64,000 nt of DNA from Methylomarinovum tepidoasis (GCF_030294985.1 NZ_AP024718.1:1565001-1629000); one strand, 5' to 3'; counted from the stretch's first letter, positions 9,361 through 18,389 are shown. The notes: generated from the sequence alone by a model not told the origin. Numbers and translations are program-made.

Positions 9361-10101
9361 TTGGACTGGTACGAGGGTTTCGTCCTCCGCCGCCGCCCCT
9401 GGCGGGAAACCAGCCTGTGGTTCGAAGCCTTCACGCGGGAGGCCGGCAAGGTGGCGCTGATCGCCCGGGGAGCGCGGCGCCGCAAGCGCGCCCCAATCGC
9501 CCTGGAACCGTTCCAGCCGCTGGCGCTGTGCTGGCGGGGACGGGGGGAGCTGGCCACCTTGACTGCCGCCGAAGCCGCCGCGCCGCCGCTGCGTCTCGGC
9601 GGGACTGCCCTGTACTGCGGTTTCTATCTCAACGAACTGATGAGCCGGCTGCTGGCGCGCGACGATCCCCATCCGGCGCTGTTCGATAGTTACCGGGAGA
9701 CTCTGAAAGCTTTGGCCGGTGGCGAGGTGGAGGGGCCGCTGCGCCGCTTCGAGCTGCGGCTGCTGCGGGAAATCGGCTACGCGCCGCTGCTTGACCATGA
9801 GGTAGAATATGCCCGCCCGGTGGTGGCCGAGGCCCGCTACCGCTATCTGCCCGATCGGGGGCCGGTGGCCGATCCGGCGGGCTGGCTGCAGGGCCGGACC
9901 CTGCTGGCCCTGGCGCGGGACGCGCTGGACGACGGGGAAGTCAGGCGCCAGGCGAAACGGCTGTTGCGTCTGCTGATCGACTACCGCCTGCAGGGTAGGC
10001 CGCTGAAAAGCCGCCAACTGTTCCAAACCATGGTGAAAAAGCGTCAACCATCCCTCCCTAAAGGGAGGGGCTTGCGGGAGAACCTGCAAGCCCGGGGTTG
10101 A
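9361..10101 (+). CDS. recO: DNA repair protein RecO with an element-derived C-terminal tail
   Basis: RecFOR-pathway mediator that loads RecA on SSB-coated DNA. The OB-fold N-terminus (DWYEGFVLRRRPWRETSL, KVALIARGARRRK) and C-terminal helices (LRRFELRLLREIGYAPLL, GRPLKSRQLFQTM) are clear. The start is TTG 9361, two bases after the era stop, where alignment to other RecO proteins begins. Unusually, the last about 21 residues after Val225 (KKRQPSLPKGRGLREN...) are encoded by the left part of the HEARO-like element starting at 10037, and the stop codon lies inside one of its stems. RecO normally ends near the KSRQLF motif, so the core should be functional, but the tail is foreign. Confidence 0.92.
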   Translation: MDWYEGFVLRRRPWRETSLWFEAFTREAGKVALIARGARRRKRAPIALEPFQPLALCWRGRGELATLTAAEAAAPPLRLGGTALYCGFYLNELMSRLLARDDPHPALFDSYRETLKALAGGEVEGPLRRFELRLLREIGYAPLLDHEVEYARPVVAEARYRYLPDRGPVADPAGWLQGRTLLALARDALDDGEVRRQAKRLLRLLIDYRLQGRPLKSRQLFQTMVKKRQPSLPKGRGLRENLQARG

Positions 10102-10419
10102 CCAGGGAAAGCCGTAACCAACCGGCTACGTTGCAGGTAAGGCCAAAAGACCCACCCTGGGATGCTTCCTCAGTCCCAGGCTCTGGAAGTCCCGGTTGCA
10201 GACAAGGGCCGGGTACCTGCGAAACGGACTGGGACAGCGGGCCGGCCTGCGACATTCCCGAAGGGAGACACCCTGAAATGGGTGCGTTACCAGGCCCGTA
10301 AGGGCAGAGCCGCAAGGCCCGGCCGGGTGGAAAGCCTGGCACCTATTTCGTGTGTAACAACTTGTACGGAGGCCGCGCTTTCCTCCTTCGCCTTCCGGCG
10401 GGGGAAACCTGCGCGGGAA
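10037..10419 (+). mobile_element. ORF-less HEARO/ISC-like element (IscB-family relic) between recO and pdxJ
   Basis: About 380 bp with no plausible gene, inserted immediately after GTGA (10033-10036), a target type reported for HEARO elements (ATGA or GTGA). The left half is a dense array of hairpins (see the ncRNA entry). The right end is a long imperfect hairpin whose outer arms are CCGCGC (10373-10378) and GCGCGG (10411-10416). This is the organisation I know for IscB-type transposons of the IS200/IS605 group: structured omegaRNA on the left, the nuclease gene, then a right-end hairpin; here the nuclease gene is absent. Removing 10037-10419 joins recO to pdxJ with an ATGA overlap. Family assignment is from memory of the fold and flanks, not a search; the exact right boundary is inferred. 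Confidence 0.6.
10041..10340 (+). ncRNA. Structured RNA candidate, HEARO (omegaRNA-like)
   Basis: Successive helices can be drawn: 10043-10049 with 10096-10102 closes a domain containing hairpins 10052-10069 (7-8 bp) and 10071-10090 (8 bp, loop AGAA); 10156-10162 pairs with 10174-10180; further short GC-rich stems follow up to about 10335. The purine-rich linkers and the overall plan resemble the HEARO RNA class that is equivalent to the guide omegaRNA of IscB nucleases. Without an IscB gene in the window any guide activity would depend on a nuclease encoded elsewhere. A covariance-model search (Rfam HEARO) would settle the identity. Confidence 0.55.
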
Positions 10420-10423
10420 ACAG

Positions 10424-11179
10424 ATGAATCTTAGACCGATCCTGCTCGGCGTCAACATCGACCACATCGCCACCCTGCGCCAAGCCCGCGGCACCCCCTA
10501 TCCAGAGCCGGTCGAGGCCGCCCTGCTGGCGGAGAAGGCCGGGGCCGACGGCATCACCGCCCACCTGCGCGAAGACCGCCGCCACGTCCAGGATCGTGAC
10601 ATCCGCCTGCTGCGGGAGCTGATCCACACCCGCCTGAACCTGGAAATGGCGGTGACCGACGAGATGATCGCCATCGCCTGCCGGGTCCGGCCCGACGCCT
10701 GCTGCCTGGTGCCGGAGAAGCGTGAGGAGCTGACCACCGAGGGCGGACTCGACGTGGCCGGCCAGTTCGAGCGGGTCCGGGCCGCCTGCCAGCGCCTCGG
10801 CGAGGCCGGCATCGAGGTGTCTTTGTTCATCGACCCGGACGAGGCCCAGATCGAGGCGGCGCACCGGGCCGGCGCGCCGGTGGTCGAACTGCATACCGGG
10901 CATTACGCCGATCTCAAGGGCGAGGCCAAAGCGCGGGAGCTGCGACGGATCGAACGGGCCGCACGTCTGGGGGACAGTCTGAACTTGCAGGTCAATGCCG
11001 GCCACGGCCTCAACTATCACAACGTCGAGGCCATCGCCCGGATTCCCCAGATTGTCGAGCTGAACATCGGCCACGCCATCGTCGCCCGTGCGGTGCTGAC
11101 CGGATGGGTCGAGGCGGTGCGGGAGATGAAGCGGCTGATGCGGGCGGCCCGGGCGGAAATGTTGACCGGAACGAACTGA
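10424..11179 (+). CDS. pdxJ: Pyridoxine 5'-phosphate synthase
   Basis: Condenses 1-deoxy-D-xylulose 5-phosphate (product of the Dxs encoded in this window) with 3-amino-2-oxopropyl phosphate to form pyridoxine 5'-phosphate, the precursor of pyridoxal phosphate. The family signature is clear: [16 protein letters not shown] at the N-terminus, [25 protein letters not shown] and [11 protein letters not shown]. Length 251, slightly longer than the 243 of E. coli. In relatives pdxJ directly follows recO; here the HEARO-like element separates them, and its right-end hairpin lies just upstream of the start, with no strong ribosome-binding site between. Confidence 0.96.
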   Translation: MNLRPILLGVNIDHIATLRQARGTPYPEPVEAALLAEKAGADGITAHLREDRRHVQDRDIRLLRELIHTRLNLEMAVTDEMIAIACRVRPDACCLVPEKREELTTEGGLDVAGQFERVRAACQRLGEAGIEVSLFIDPDEAQIEAAHRAGAPVVELHTGHYADLKGEAKARELRRIERAARLGDSLNLQVNAGHGLNYHNVEAIARIPQIVELNIGHAIVARAVLTGWVEAVREMKRLMRAARAEMLTGTN

Positions 11180-11225
11180 TTTGCCATATTGAACCATTCC
11201 CGTTGGGGTTCTTGGGGGATGGCCT

Positions 11226-11888
11226 ATGGAGCGCAAACCGATGAAACCGATGACTCAGGTCGACGATTCGCCGGCGGCAGACAATGAAGCCTTGCTGATG
11301 GCCCGGCTCGCCATGCAGGAGCAGAACCGCTTCGCCCGCCGTCTGGTGGGGGGATTGCTGGCGCTGATGCTGGTCTGGCTGGCGGCGTTGTTGTATTTCA
11401 AGCAGCCCCAGTGGCTGAAGCTTCCCGCCCCGGTGCAGGGTGAAACCATAGCGAAGACGGATTCGGCCGCGCTGCCGCAGGCCAGCCAGGTGGTGGAACT
11501 GAACCGGGAGCTGGCCCGTCTGCAGCAGCAGCTGGGCTCCGCATTGACCCAGAGCCTGACCATGAAACTGGAGGCGCTGGAGGAGCGTATCCGCCTGGGG
11601 CAGGCCGGATTGCAGGATCTGGAATTGCTGCAGTCGATCCGGGAGGACATCCGCACCCTGAGCCGTCAGGCCGATGCCGGCCGCCTGCCGCAGACGACCG
11701 CACCTGGGTCCGATGGCCGTCTGCTGGCCGAACTGGGCCGCCTGGAAAGCCTGCTGTATCTGACCCTGGGATCCTTCGCCCTGATCGTGGTCGCGGGGCT
11801 GGGTTACTGGCTGCGCTGGCACAGTCGACTGCGGCAGCTCGACGCGGATCTGACTCAGGTGCGTTTCCGTCTCGAGCACCGGGATTGA
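11226..11888 (+). CDS. Hypothetical membrane protein with coiled coil
   Basis: I do not recognise this 220-residue protein. It has an N-terminal cytoplasmic stretch, a transmembrane helix at about residues 39-57 (LVGGLLALMLVWLAALLYF), a central region rich in Leu, Gln and Glu heptads (about 90-145) expected to form a coiled coil, and a second transmembrane helix near 178-197 (LYLTLGSFALIVVAGLGYWL), then a short charged tail with more heptads. The topology suggests a periplasmic or cytoplasmic coiled coil tethered at both ends. It sits between pdxJ and a convergent diguanylate cyclase gene, 46 bp after pdxJ. Confidence 0.7.
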   Translation: MERKPMKPMTQVDDSPAADNEALLMARLAMQEQNRFARRLVGGLLALMLVWLAALLYFKQPQWLKLPAPVQGETIAKTDSAALPQASQVVELNRELARLQQQLGSALTQSLTMKLEALEERIRLGQAGLQDLELLQSIREDIRTLSRQADAGRLPQTTAPGSDGRLLAELGRLESLLYLTLGSFALIVVAGLGYWLRWHSRLRQLDADLTQVRFRLEHRD

Positions 11889-11891
11889 GCG

Positions 11892-13025
11892 CTACTCACC
11901 CACCTCGATCCGATCGCGTCCCGCTTGCTTGGCCTGATACAGGGCGCGGTCGGCGCGTTCGATGAAATCCTTCGGCGCCTCACCCTCGCGGTAGCTGACT
12001 ACCCCGGCCGAGAAGCTGGGCAGGGGGAAGGTTTCGCTCTCCGCCTTCAGACTGTGGCCTTTGACGGCCTCACGGATCTTCTCCAGAGCCTTGACCGCCC
12101 CTGCGGTATCGGTGTTCGGCAGCAGGACGATGAACTCTTCGCCGCCGTAGCGGGCGACGTAATCCTGGCGGCGGAAGCCGGAGAAGACGTGCTCGGCGTA
12201 GGTGCACAGGACTTCGTCGCCGAGGGTGTGGCCGTAACGGTCGTTGATCTGCTTGAAATGATCGAGATCGATGATCGCCAGGGTCAAGGGCACCGGGTGG
12301 CGCTGGATCCGGGCCAGTTCCCCTTCGAGGCGCTGCAGGAAAGCGCGGCGGTTGGGCAGGCCGGTCAGTTCGTCGGTCAGGCTCAGGGAACGGGCCCGCT
12401 GCAGCTCCTCGTCCAACTGCCGATTCTCGAGGCGCGCCTGGGCCAGCTGCTGGCGCAGTTCCGCCAGTTGCCGATCCAGCTGTTGCTGGCCTTCGAGCAG
12501 CAAGTGGATATGCTGTTCCAGGGCGGCGCGGATTTCCCCCGTTGGCCGGCTGCCTTCCAGTTCCTCCAGCTGATGCAGCAGCTGTTGCAGCGGCAGGGTG
12601 AACCGGGCGTTGTTGCGTTCCAGGTGCGCGAGGCGGTCGTCGATGTCGCCGATCACCAACGCCTGCGAGGTCGATCGTGCCGCCGTGGCCGGTTGCCCCG
12701 TTGCTCTGGCGTTGATCATCCGCTGCAGTTCCCTCACGCCCTGTTGCAGGGTCTTCAGGTCTTCCAGCGAAGGGCGGGTCAGCAGGCGGTCGAAGAACTG
12801 CAACCGCTGGTGCAGCGGTGATCCGGATTCCGGCAGCAGCTCGGTCAATTGCTGCAGTAATAGACGGATGATGTCCAGATAGTGCTGCTGATAGGTGCGC
12901 TGCAGGGCGTCGAGGGTGTTGAGGTGTTTCTGCAGGTGTTCGATGACCAGGGATTCCACGTCGAAATCGCTTAGAATCTCCAGTTCTTCCAGCAGCCGTT
13001 CGATGTCACAGGAAAGTCGATTCAT
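11892..13025 (-). CDS. Diguanylate cyclase (GGEEF) with helical N-terminal domain
   Basis: Makes the second messenger c-di-GMP from two GTP. The C-terminal about 165 residues form a GGDEF domain: DELTGLPNRRAF, DLDHFKQINDRYGH, and the active-site loop ARYGGEEFIVLL. An RxxD inhibitory site (RRQD) lies exactly five residues before GGEEF, so product inhibition is likely. The N-terminal ~200 residues are predicted helical with long Gln/Leu-rich heptads and no membrane segment, so the input signal is cytoplasmic. The start chosen at 13025 (MNRLSCDIE) leaves room for the divergent dusA; a longer frame up to 13172 would overlap dusA. Confidence 0.9.
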   Translation of the reverse strand: MNRLSCDIERLLEELEILSDFDVESLVIEHLQKHLNTLDALQRTYQQHYLDIIRLLLQQLTELLPESGSPLHQRLQFFDRLLTRPSLEDLKTLQQGVRELQRMINARATGQPATAARSTSQALVIGDIDDRLAHLERNNARFTLPLQQLLHQLEELEGSRPTGEIRAALEQHIHLLLEGQQQLDRQLAELRQQLAQARLENRQLDEELQRARSLSLTDELTGLPNRRAFLQRLEGELARIQRHPVPLTLAIIDLDHFKQINDRYGHTLGDEVLCTYAEHVFSGFRRQDYVARYGGEEFIVLLPNTDTAGAVKALEKIREAVKGHSLKAESETFPLPSFSAGVVSYREGEAPKDFIERADRALYQAKQAGRDRIEVGE

Positions 13026-13080
13026 GGATGGGGTTCGCAAGCAAAGTGATGCGCCAAGGGCTGATTCTTGTTCGGAAACG

Positions 13081-14076
13081 ATGAGCCGGCATGCCGTCCT
13101 CTCGGTCGCGCCGATGCTCGAGTGGACCGACCGCCATTTCCGGTATTTTCTGCGGTTGCTCACCGAGCACACGTTACTTTACACCGAAATGGTCACTTGT
13201 GGGGCACTGCTCCACGGCGATGCAGCGCGGATCCTGGCCTTCGACGCCCGCGAGCGGCCTCTGGTGCTGCAGCTGGGAGGAAGCGATCCCAGGCTGCTGG
13301 CCCGGGCCGTGCGCATCGCCGACGCTTGCGGTTTCGCCGCCTACAATCTCAACGTCGGCTGCCCCAGCGACCGGGTGCAGGAAGGCCGTTTCGGCGCCTG
13401 TCTGATGCGGGAGCCCGAGCGGGTCGCCGAGCTGGTGGCGGCGATGCGGGCCGTCACCCGCCTGCCGGTGTCGGTCAAGTGCCGTATCGGTGTGGACGAA
13501 CGCGACCGCTACGACGATCTGGCCGCTTTCGTCGCCACCGTGGCGCAAGGTGGCTGTGACACGTTCATCGTCCACGCCCGCAAGGCATGGCTCAAGGGGC
13601 TGTCACCGAAGGAAAACCGCACCGTGCCGCCGCTGCGGTACGAACTCGTCCACCGGTTGAAACAGGATTTTCCCGGCCTGACCATCGTGCTCAACGGTGG
13701 CATCGACTCCCTAGATCAGGCCGCCGCCCACCTGGCCTGGGTGGATGGGGTGATGATCGGCCGTGCCGCCTATCACAACCCCTATCTGCTGGCCGAAGCC
13801 GACCGGCGCTTTTTCGGCGGCCGCCGTCCGCCGCCCAGCCGCGAGGACGTGCTGCGGGCCTATCTGCCCTATGTGCGCAAGCAGCTGGCGGCCGGGGTGC
13901 GGCTGCACGCCATGACGCGGCATCTGCTCGGCCTCTACCACGGCCAGCCCGGGGCGCGCCGCTGGCGTCGCCATCTGAGCGGAGCGGGGAGCCGGGCGGG
14001 TGCCGGCATCGAGGTGTTGAGCGCCTGGTTGGCTCGGCAGGAGGCGGTTGACGGCGGCGGGGCAAACGTGGTTTAA
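13081..14076 (+). CDS. dusA: tRNA-dihydrouridine(20/20a) synthase DusA
   Basis: FMN-dependent reductase converting U20/U20a of tRNA to dihydrouridine. It matches DusA rather than DusB or DusC: VAPMLEWTDRHFRYFLRLL near the start, TEMVTCGALLHGD, the catalytic-cysteine segment NLNVGCPSDRVQEGRFGACL, and the DusA-typical HARKAWLKGLSPKENRTVPPL. ATG 13081 gives 331 residues. An in-frame ATG at 13024 would overlap the start of the divergent cyclase gene and adds residues with no DusA similarity. Confidence 0.95.
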   Translation: MSRHAVLSVAPMLEWTDRHFRYFLRLLTEHTLLYTEMVTCGALLHGDAARILAFDARERPLVLQLGGSDPRLLARAVRIADACGFAAYNLNVGCPSDRVQEGRFGACLMREPERVAELVAAMRAVTRLPVSVKCRIGVDERDRYDDLAAFVATVAQGGCDTFIVHARKAWLKGLSPKENRTVPPLRYELVHRLKQDFPGLTIVLNGGIDSLDQAAAHLAWVDGVMIGRAAYHNPYLLAEADRRFFGGRRPPPSREDVLRAYLPYVRKQLAAGVRLHAMTRHLLGLYHGQPGARRWRRHLSGAGSRAGAGIEVLSAWLARQEAVDGGGANVV

Positions 14077-14111
14077 CTTGAATCCATAACGAATAACGAG
14101 AGGAGGCGTGA

Positions 14112-14390
14112 ATGGCCAAAGTGACGCTGCCGGTCAGCGGCATGAAATGCGATGCCTGTGAGAATCTGATTCACGATGCCCTGATGGAAAAGGAAGGTGT
14201 GATCGCCGTCAGGGCCGACCATCAGGCCAAGACCGTGGAGATCGAATACGAGGAGGAAAAGGTCGATCTCGACACCTTGAAACAGGTGATCGCCGATCAG
14301 GGTTTCAAGGTGGAAGGTTTCGGCGAACCTTCCCTGTTGGAGAAGATCAAGGCGTTCTTCGACAGTCTGCTGGCTTTCTTTAAAAGCTGA
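14112..14390 (+). CDS. Heavy-metal-associated domain protein, CopZ-like copper chaperone
   Basis: A 92-residue cytoplasmic protein. Residues 1-68 are an HMA ferredoxin-like fold with the metal-binding motif MKCDAC (Cys13, Cys16), and VIADQGFKVEG closing the fold. A short amphipathic hydrophobic tail (LLEKIKAFFDSLLAFFKS) extends beyond a typical 70-residue CopZ and could dock to membrane or partner. A strong ribosome-binding site (GAGGAGG) precedes the ATG. It is the first of three consecutive HMA-containing genes ending in copA and is followed by its own terminator. Copper is inferred from context; other soft metals are possible. Confidence 0.85.
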   Translation: MAKVTLPVSGMKCDACENLIHDALMEKEGVIAVRADHQAKTVEIEYEEEKVDLDTLKQVIADQGFKVEGFGEPSLLEKIKAFFDSLLAFFKS

Positions 14391-14411
14391 CCCGGTTTCC
14401 GGACGCCACGG

Positions 14412-14446
14412 CGCCCGCTGCGACAATATGCCGCAGCGGGCGTTTT
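14412..14446 (+). terminator. Intrinsic terminator after the CopZ-like gene
   Basis: An 11-bp GC-rich stem (14412-14422 with 14432-14442), 9-nt loop, then TTTT. Confidence 0.85.
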
Positions 14447-14493
14447 CGCGTAACTTTATATAATGATTTCCACCTGCGGCACTTTGACGCCGT

Positions 14494-15987
14494 ATGGTCC
14501 GTCTAACCCATAACGATAACGAATCCCGGCTTTACGGTATGGCCAAGCGTCAAGTGACGTTCCGCGCCGAGGGGATGCACTGCACCAGCTGCGAGAAGGT
14601 GATCGAGCTGGCACTGAGCAAGCTGCCCGGCGTCGATAAAGTGCGTTCCAACTATGCCTCCCAGGTGGTGCAGGTCGTCTTCGATCCGCGCAAGATCTCG
14701 CTGGCGCAGATTTTCGACGTGGTCGAGGGCAAGGGTTACCATTGCCGCCTCATCGATCGTGCGACCCAGCGCAAGGAGCTGTTCAACCGCCTGCTGGGCA
14801 TCGTTCTCGGGGTCGGCGGGATTCTGTTGATCCTCTATGGCGGTTCCCGCTTCATCGACCGCTTCCAGCTCCCGGACCTGGATGTCCAGCTCAGCTATTG
14901 GGCGGTGCTGGTCATCGGTCTTTTGACCGGTTTCCACTGCGTCGGCATGTGCGGCGGTTTCGTTCTCAGTTACACCGCCCGCGGCGCCCAAGAAGGCGTG
15001 CGGACCTACTGGCTGCATCTGCAGTATGCCGCCGGCAAGCTGATTTCCTACACGGTGCTGGGAGCGGCCTTCGGCCTGCTGGGGGCCGTCGTCAGTTTCA
15101 CCCCCACGATCCGGGGCATCGCCGCCATCCTCGCCGGGATCTTCCTGATTCTCTACGGCTTCAACATGCTGCACGTCTTCTCGGCGGTGCGTATCGGTTT
15201 CGCCATGCCGCGCTTCCTGGCCCGCTTCGTGCGCGAGGAGACCCACAAGACCCATCAACCCTTCCTCATCGGTCTGCTCAACGGTCTCATGATCGCCTGC
15301 GGGCCGCTGCAGGCCATGTACGTGATGGCGGCCGGCAGCGGGGATGCCCTGGAGGGCGCGAAGCTGTTGTTCATTTTCGGCCTCGGCACCCTGCCGCTGA
15401 TGTTCGGTTTCGGCTTCCTCGCCAGCCTGGTGTCCCATCGGATGACCCACAAGATCCTCAACGCTTCCGGCGTTCTGGTGATCACCCTGGGACTGGTGAT
15501 GCTCAACCGCGGCCTGGCAATGACCGGTTCCGGGTACGATTTCCATACCCTGATCCAGCGCCATCGCCCGACCGCGACCGAAACCATCGCCGCCAGTCAG
15601 GCGCGAGAGGAGGAACAGATCATCCGCATGGCGGTGGAGGCTGGCGGCTACCGTCCCAACCGCTTCGTGCTCAAACGCGGGGTGCCGGTGAAATGGATCA
15701 TCGAGGGCCGCGAGCTGACCGGCTGCAACCGGGTGATTCTGGTGCCGCAACTGGGGCTGGAGGTGGAGCTCAAGCCGGGCACCCAGGTGGTCGAGTTCAC
15801 GCCCGACAAGGCGGGAACCATTCCCTGGAGCTGCTGGATGGGGATGCTCCACGGTGAATTCATCGTGGTGGACGGTGACGGTGGTCAGGTCGCCCAGACG
15901 GTCCGCCGGCCGTGGATCCGCCGTGGCCGGGTGCGCAGTTCGGCCGCCTCGCTGCGGCGCTGTGCCACCTGTCTGACGCCACCTTGA
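14494..15987 (+). CDS. HMA / TauE-SafE-like (UreH-type) membrane / cupredoxin fusion protein
   Basis: Three modules are fused in 497 residues. An N-terminal HMA domain carries GMHCTSC (Cys30, Cys33). A six-helix membrane domain (residues about 100-340) of the sulfite exporter TauE/SafE or DsbD_2/UreH type shows LLTGFHCVGMCGGFVLSY and a second similar half around GLLNGLMIACGPLQAMYVMAA. A C-terminal cupredoxin-like domain (about 380-460) ends with IPWSCWMGMLHGEFIVV, where Cys and Met residues could bind copper. It probably moves or hands over copper across the inner membrane alongside the adjacent CopA. An alternative start at 14539 (MAKRQVTF) would trim 15 residues; neither start has a clear Shine-Dalgarno. 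The last about 40 Arg-rich residues look unstructured. Confidence 0.82.
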   Translation: MVRLTHNDNESRLYGMAKRQVTFRAEGMHCTSCEKVIELALSKLPGVDKVRSNYASQVVQVVFDPRKISLAQIFDVVEGKGYHCRLIDRATQRKELFNRLLGIVLGVGGILLILYGGSRFIDRFQLPDLDVQLSYWAVLVIGLLTGFHCVGMCGGFVLSYTARGAQEGVRTYWLHLQYAAGKLISYTVLGAAFGLLGAVVSFTPTIRGIAAILAGIFLILYGFNMLHVFSAVRIGFAMPRFLARFVREETHKTHQPFLIGLLNGLMIACGPLQAMYVMAAGSGDALEGAKLLFIFGLGTLPLMFGFGFLASLVSHRMTHKILNASGVLVITLGLVMLNRGLAMTGSGYDFHTLIQRHRPTATETIAASQAREEEQIIRMAVEAGGYRPNRFVLKRGVPVKWIIEGRELTGCNRVILVPQLGLEVELKPGTQVVEFTPDKAGTIPWSCWMGMLHGEFIVVDGDGGQVAQTVRRPWIRRGRVRSSAASLRRCATCLTPP

Positions 15988-16050
15988 CGTCTGATCCATT
16001 CGCGTTCCCGGCCCCCTCTGATGAGCGGTAAGCCGATATCGTGCTGAAGT

Positions 16051-16079
16051 TTGCTTTGCCCCTGGCTTTGGGCGAGAAT
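16051..16079 (+). promoter_or_regulatory. Possible promoter for copA
   Basis: TTGCTT (16051-16056), 17-nt spacer, GAGAAT (16074-16079). No CueR-type dyad with the expected long spacer was recognised. Confidence 0.4.
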
Positions 16080-16114
16080 TGGAAAATTTCCACCGTATTC
16101 GAGAGGGTAGGATC

Positions 16115-18367
16115 ATGGCGGTAGCAGTCGATCAGGCAGGCCATCCACAGGAGGCGCCCAGCCTTCGCCTTTCCATCATCGGCATGCGCTGCGCTGGGTG
16201 CGTCAAGACCGTGGAGAACGCGATCCGCAGCGTGCCCGGCGTGAAGGACGTGACGGTCAACTTCGCCGACCATTCGGCGGAAGTGATCGGTGAGGTCGAT
16301 CCCGAAGCCCTGCGCGCCGCCCTTCAGGAAGTGGGGTACGACGCCGCGGTCATGGAGAGCTTCGAGGATCTCGAGGCCCAGGAGCGCATGGAAGAGGCCC
16401 GCTATCAGTCCTTGTTGCGCAAATCCGCCATCGCCGCGAGCTGGGGCATTCCCCTGATGGTCGGCGGCTGGCTCGATCTGTGGCCGCCCATCGGCACGCC
16501 CCAGGGCACCGACTTCTGGTCCATCGTCTCCCTGGTCACCTTCCTGGTGATGTACTATGCCGGCGGTCACTTCTTCAGCGGGGCGCTCAAGGCGTTGCGC
16601 GGCGGGGCGGCCAACATGGACACCCTGATCGCCATGGGAACCGGATCGGCCTGGCTGTATTCCACCCTCGTCATCGATTTCGCCGACGTGTTGCCGCCGG
16701 AGGCGACCCATCCCTATTTCGAGGCGGCGGTCATCATCATCGCCTTCGTCACCCTGGGAGGCGCCCTGGAAACCCGCGCCCGCGGCCGGGCGTCGGCGGC
16801 GATCCGCAAACTCATCGGCCTTCAGCCCAAGACCGCGCGGGTGGTGCGCAACGGCAAGGAATTCGACGTCCCCATCGAGCAGGTGGGGGTGGGCGAGATC
16901 ATCCGCGTGCGGCCGGGCGAGAAGATCCCGGTGGACGGGATCATCGTCGAGGGGCATTCGAGCGTCGACGAATCCATGCTCACCGGAGAATCGATTCCGG
17001 TGGAAAAAAGCGTCGGCGACGAGGTCATCGGCGGCACCGTGAACCTGCGTGGCACCTTCCTGATGGAGGCGACCCGCATCGGCAAGGATACGGTGCTGGC
17101 CCAGATCATCGAATCGGTGCGCCGCGCCCAGAGCAGCAAGCCGGAGATTGGCCGCCTGGTGGACCAGATCGCCGCGGTGTTCGTGCCGGTGGTGGTGACC
17201 ATCGCCGCGCTGACCTTCCTGACCTGGTGGACCTTCGGTCCCGAGCCGTCCCTCGGCTATGCCTTCGTCACCTCCATGACGGTGCTGGTCATCGCCTGTC
17301 CCTGCGCCCTGGGGTTGGCGACGCCGATTTCCATCATGGTGGCGGTGGGCCGGGCGGCCCAGAGCGGCATTCTGATCCGTAACGGCGACGCCCTGCAGAC
17401 CGCCGGTCGTCTCACCACGGTCGTGCTCGACAAGACCGGTACCGTGACCGAAGGCAAGCCCAAAGTGGTGGCCGTGGTGCCGCTGAAGCGCTGGCAGGAA
17501 GACGAGGTGCTTGCGTGGGCCGCCAGTATCGAAGCCGGTTCCGAGCATCCCCTGGCCGGCGCCATCGTCGCCGAGGCCGAGGCGCGGGGGCTGGAACCGG
17601 CGCCGGTGACTGACTTCGAAGCCGTGACCGGCAAGGGCGTGCGGGCCAAACGTGAGGGCAAGACGGTCCTGTTCGGCAATCTGGCCCTGATGGAGGCGGA
17701 AGGCGTCGATTGCCGCGCCATCGTCGCCCGCCTGGACGGGTTCGCCGAAGCCGGACAGACGCCGATGATTCTGGTGGTGGACAAGGAAGTGGTCGGAATC
17801 ATCGCCGTGGCCGACACCATCAAGCCGGATTCCAAGGAAGCGATCCGTCAGCTCAAGGCCCTGGGGATCAAAGTCTGGATGGTGACCGGCGACAACGAAA
17901 AGACCGCCCGCGCCATCGCCCGCGAAGCCGGGATCGACGAGGTGCGGGCCGAAGTGCTGCCGGAGGACAAGGCGCAGGTGGTGCGCGAGCTGCAGCGCCG
18001 TGGCGAGATCGTCGGCATGGTGGGGGACGGCATCAACGACGCCCCGGCCCTGGCCCAGGCCAACGTCGGCTTCGCCATCGGCACCGGCACCGACATCGCC
18101 ATCGAAAGCGGCGACGTGGTCATCATGCAGGGATCGCTGCTGAAGGTGGCGGAAACCGTCAAGCTGTCGCGGGCCACCATCCGCAACATCAAGCAGAACC
18201 TGCTTGGGGCTTTCGTCTACAACATCATGGCCATTCCCATCGCCGCCGGTGTGCTGTATCCCTTCTTCGGCATCCTGCTCAATCCGATGATCGCCGGGGC
18301 GGCGATGGCGATGTCGTCGGTGACGGTGGTGACCAACGCCAACCGGCTGCGTTACATCAGGCTCTGA
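16115..18367 (+). CDS. copA: Copper-translocating P1B-type ATPase
   Basis: Inner-membrane ATPase expelling Cu(I) from the cytoplasm. One N-terminal HMA domain has MRCAGC (Cys26, Cys29). The transport site is CPC (Cys395-Pro-Cys397), characteristic of Cu(I) pumps; the phosphorylated Asp is in DKTGT (Asp439); the actuator motif TGES and the P-domain [10 protein letters not shown] are present, and the SEHPLA nucleotide-binding motif is intact. At 750 residues it is a normal single-HMA CopA. ATG 16115 has a good ribosome-binding site (GAGGGTAGGA); an upstream ATG at 16079 lies in the putative -10 region. It closes the copper block and shares a terminator with the convergent gene. Confidence 0.95.
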   Translation: MAVAVDQAGHPQEAPSLRLSIIGMRCAGCVKTVENAIRSVPGVKDVTVNFADHSAEVIGEVDPEALRAALQEVGYDAAVMESFEDLEAQERMEEARYQSLLRKSAIAASWGIPLMVGGWLDLWPPIGTPQGTDFWSIVSLVTFLVMYYAGGHFFSGALKALRGGAANMDTLIAMGTGSAWLYSTLVIDFADVLPPEATHPYFEAAVIIIAFVTLGGALETRARGRASAAIRKLIGLQPKTARVVRNGKEFDVPIEQVGVGEIIRVRPGEKIPVDGIIVEGHSSVDESMLTGESIPVEKSVGDEVIGGTVNLRGTFLMEATRIGKDTVLAQIIESVRRAQSSKPEIGRLVDQIAAVFVPVVVTIAALTFLTWWTFGPEPSLGYAFVTSMTVLVIACPCALGLATPISIMVAVGRAAQSGILIRNGDALQTAGRLTTVVLDKTGTVTEGKPKVVAVVPLKRWQEDEVLAWAASIEAGSEHPLAGAIVAEAEARGLEPAPVTDFEAVTGKGVRAKREGKTVLFGNLALMEAEGVDCRAIVARLDGFAEAGQTPMILVVDKEVVGIIAVADTIKPDSKEAIRQLKALGIKVWMVTGDNEKTARAIAREAGIDEVRAEVLPEDKAQVVRELQRRGEIVGMVGDGINDAPALAQANVGFAIGTGTDIAIESGDVVIMQGSLLKVAETVKLSRATIRNIKQNLLGAFVYNIMAIPIAAGVLYPFFGILLNPMIAGAAMAMSSVTVVTNANRLRYIRL

Positions 18368-18389
18368 CGCCAATACCGTATCTAGATGA

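Noticed and set aside
16057-16073. CueR/MerR-type operator before copA
   Set aside because: TTTGCCCC and GGGCGAGAA nearby suggest a dyad, but arms do not match the known CueR consensus and the spacer is an ordinary 17 nt.
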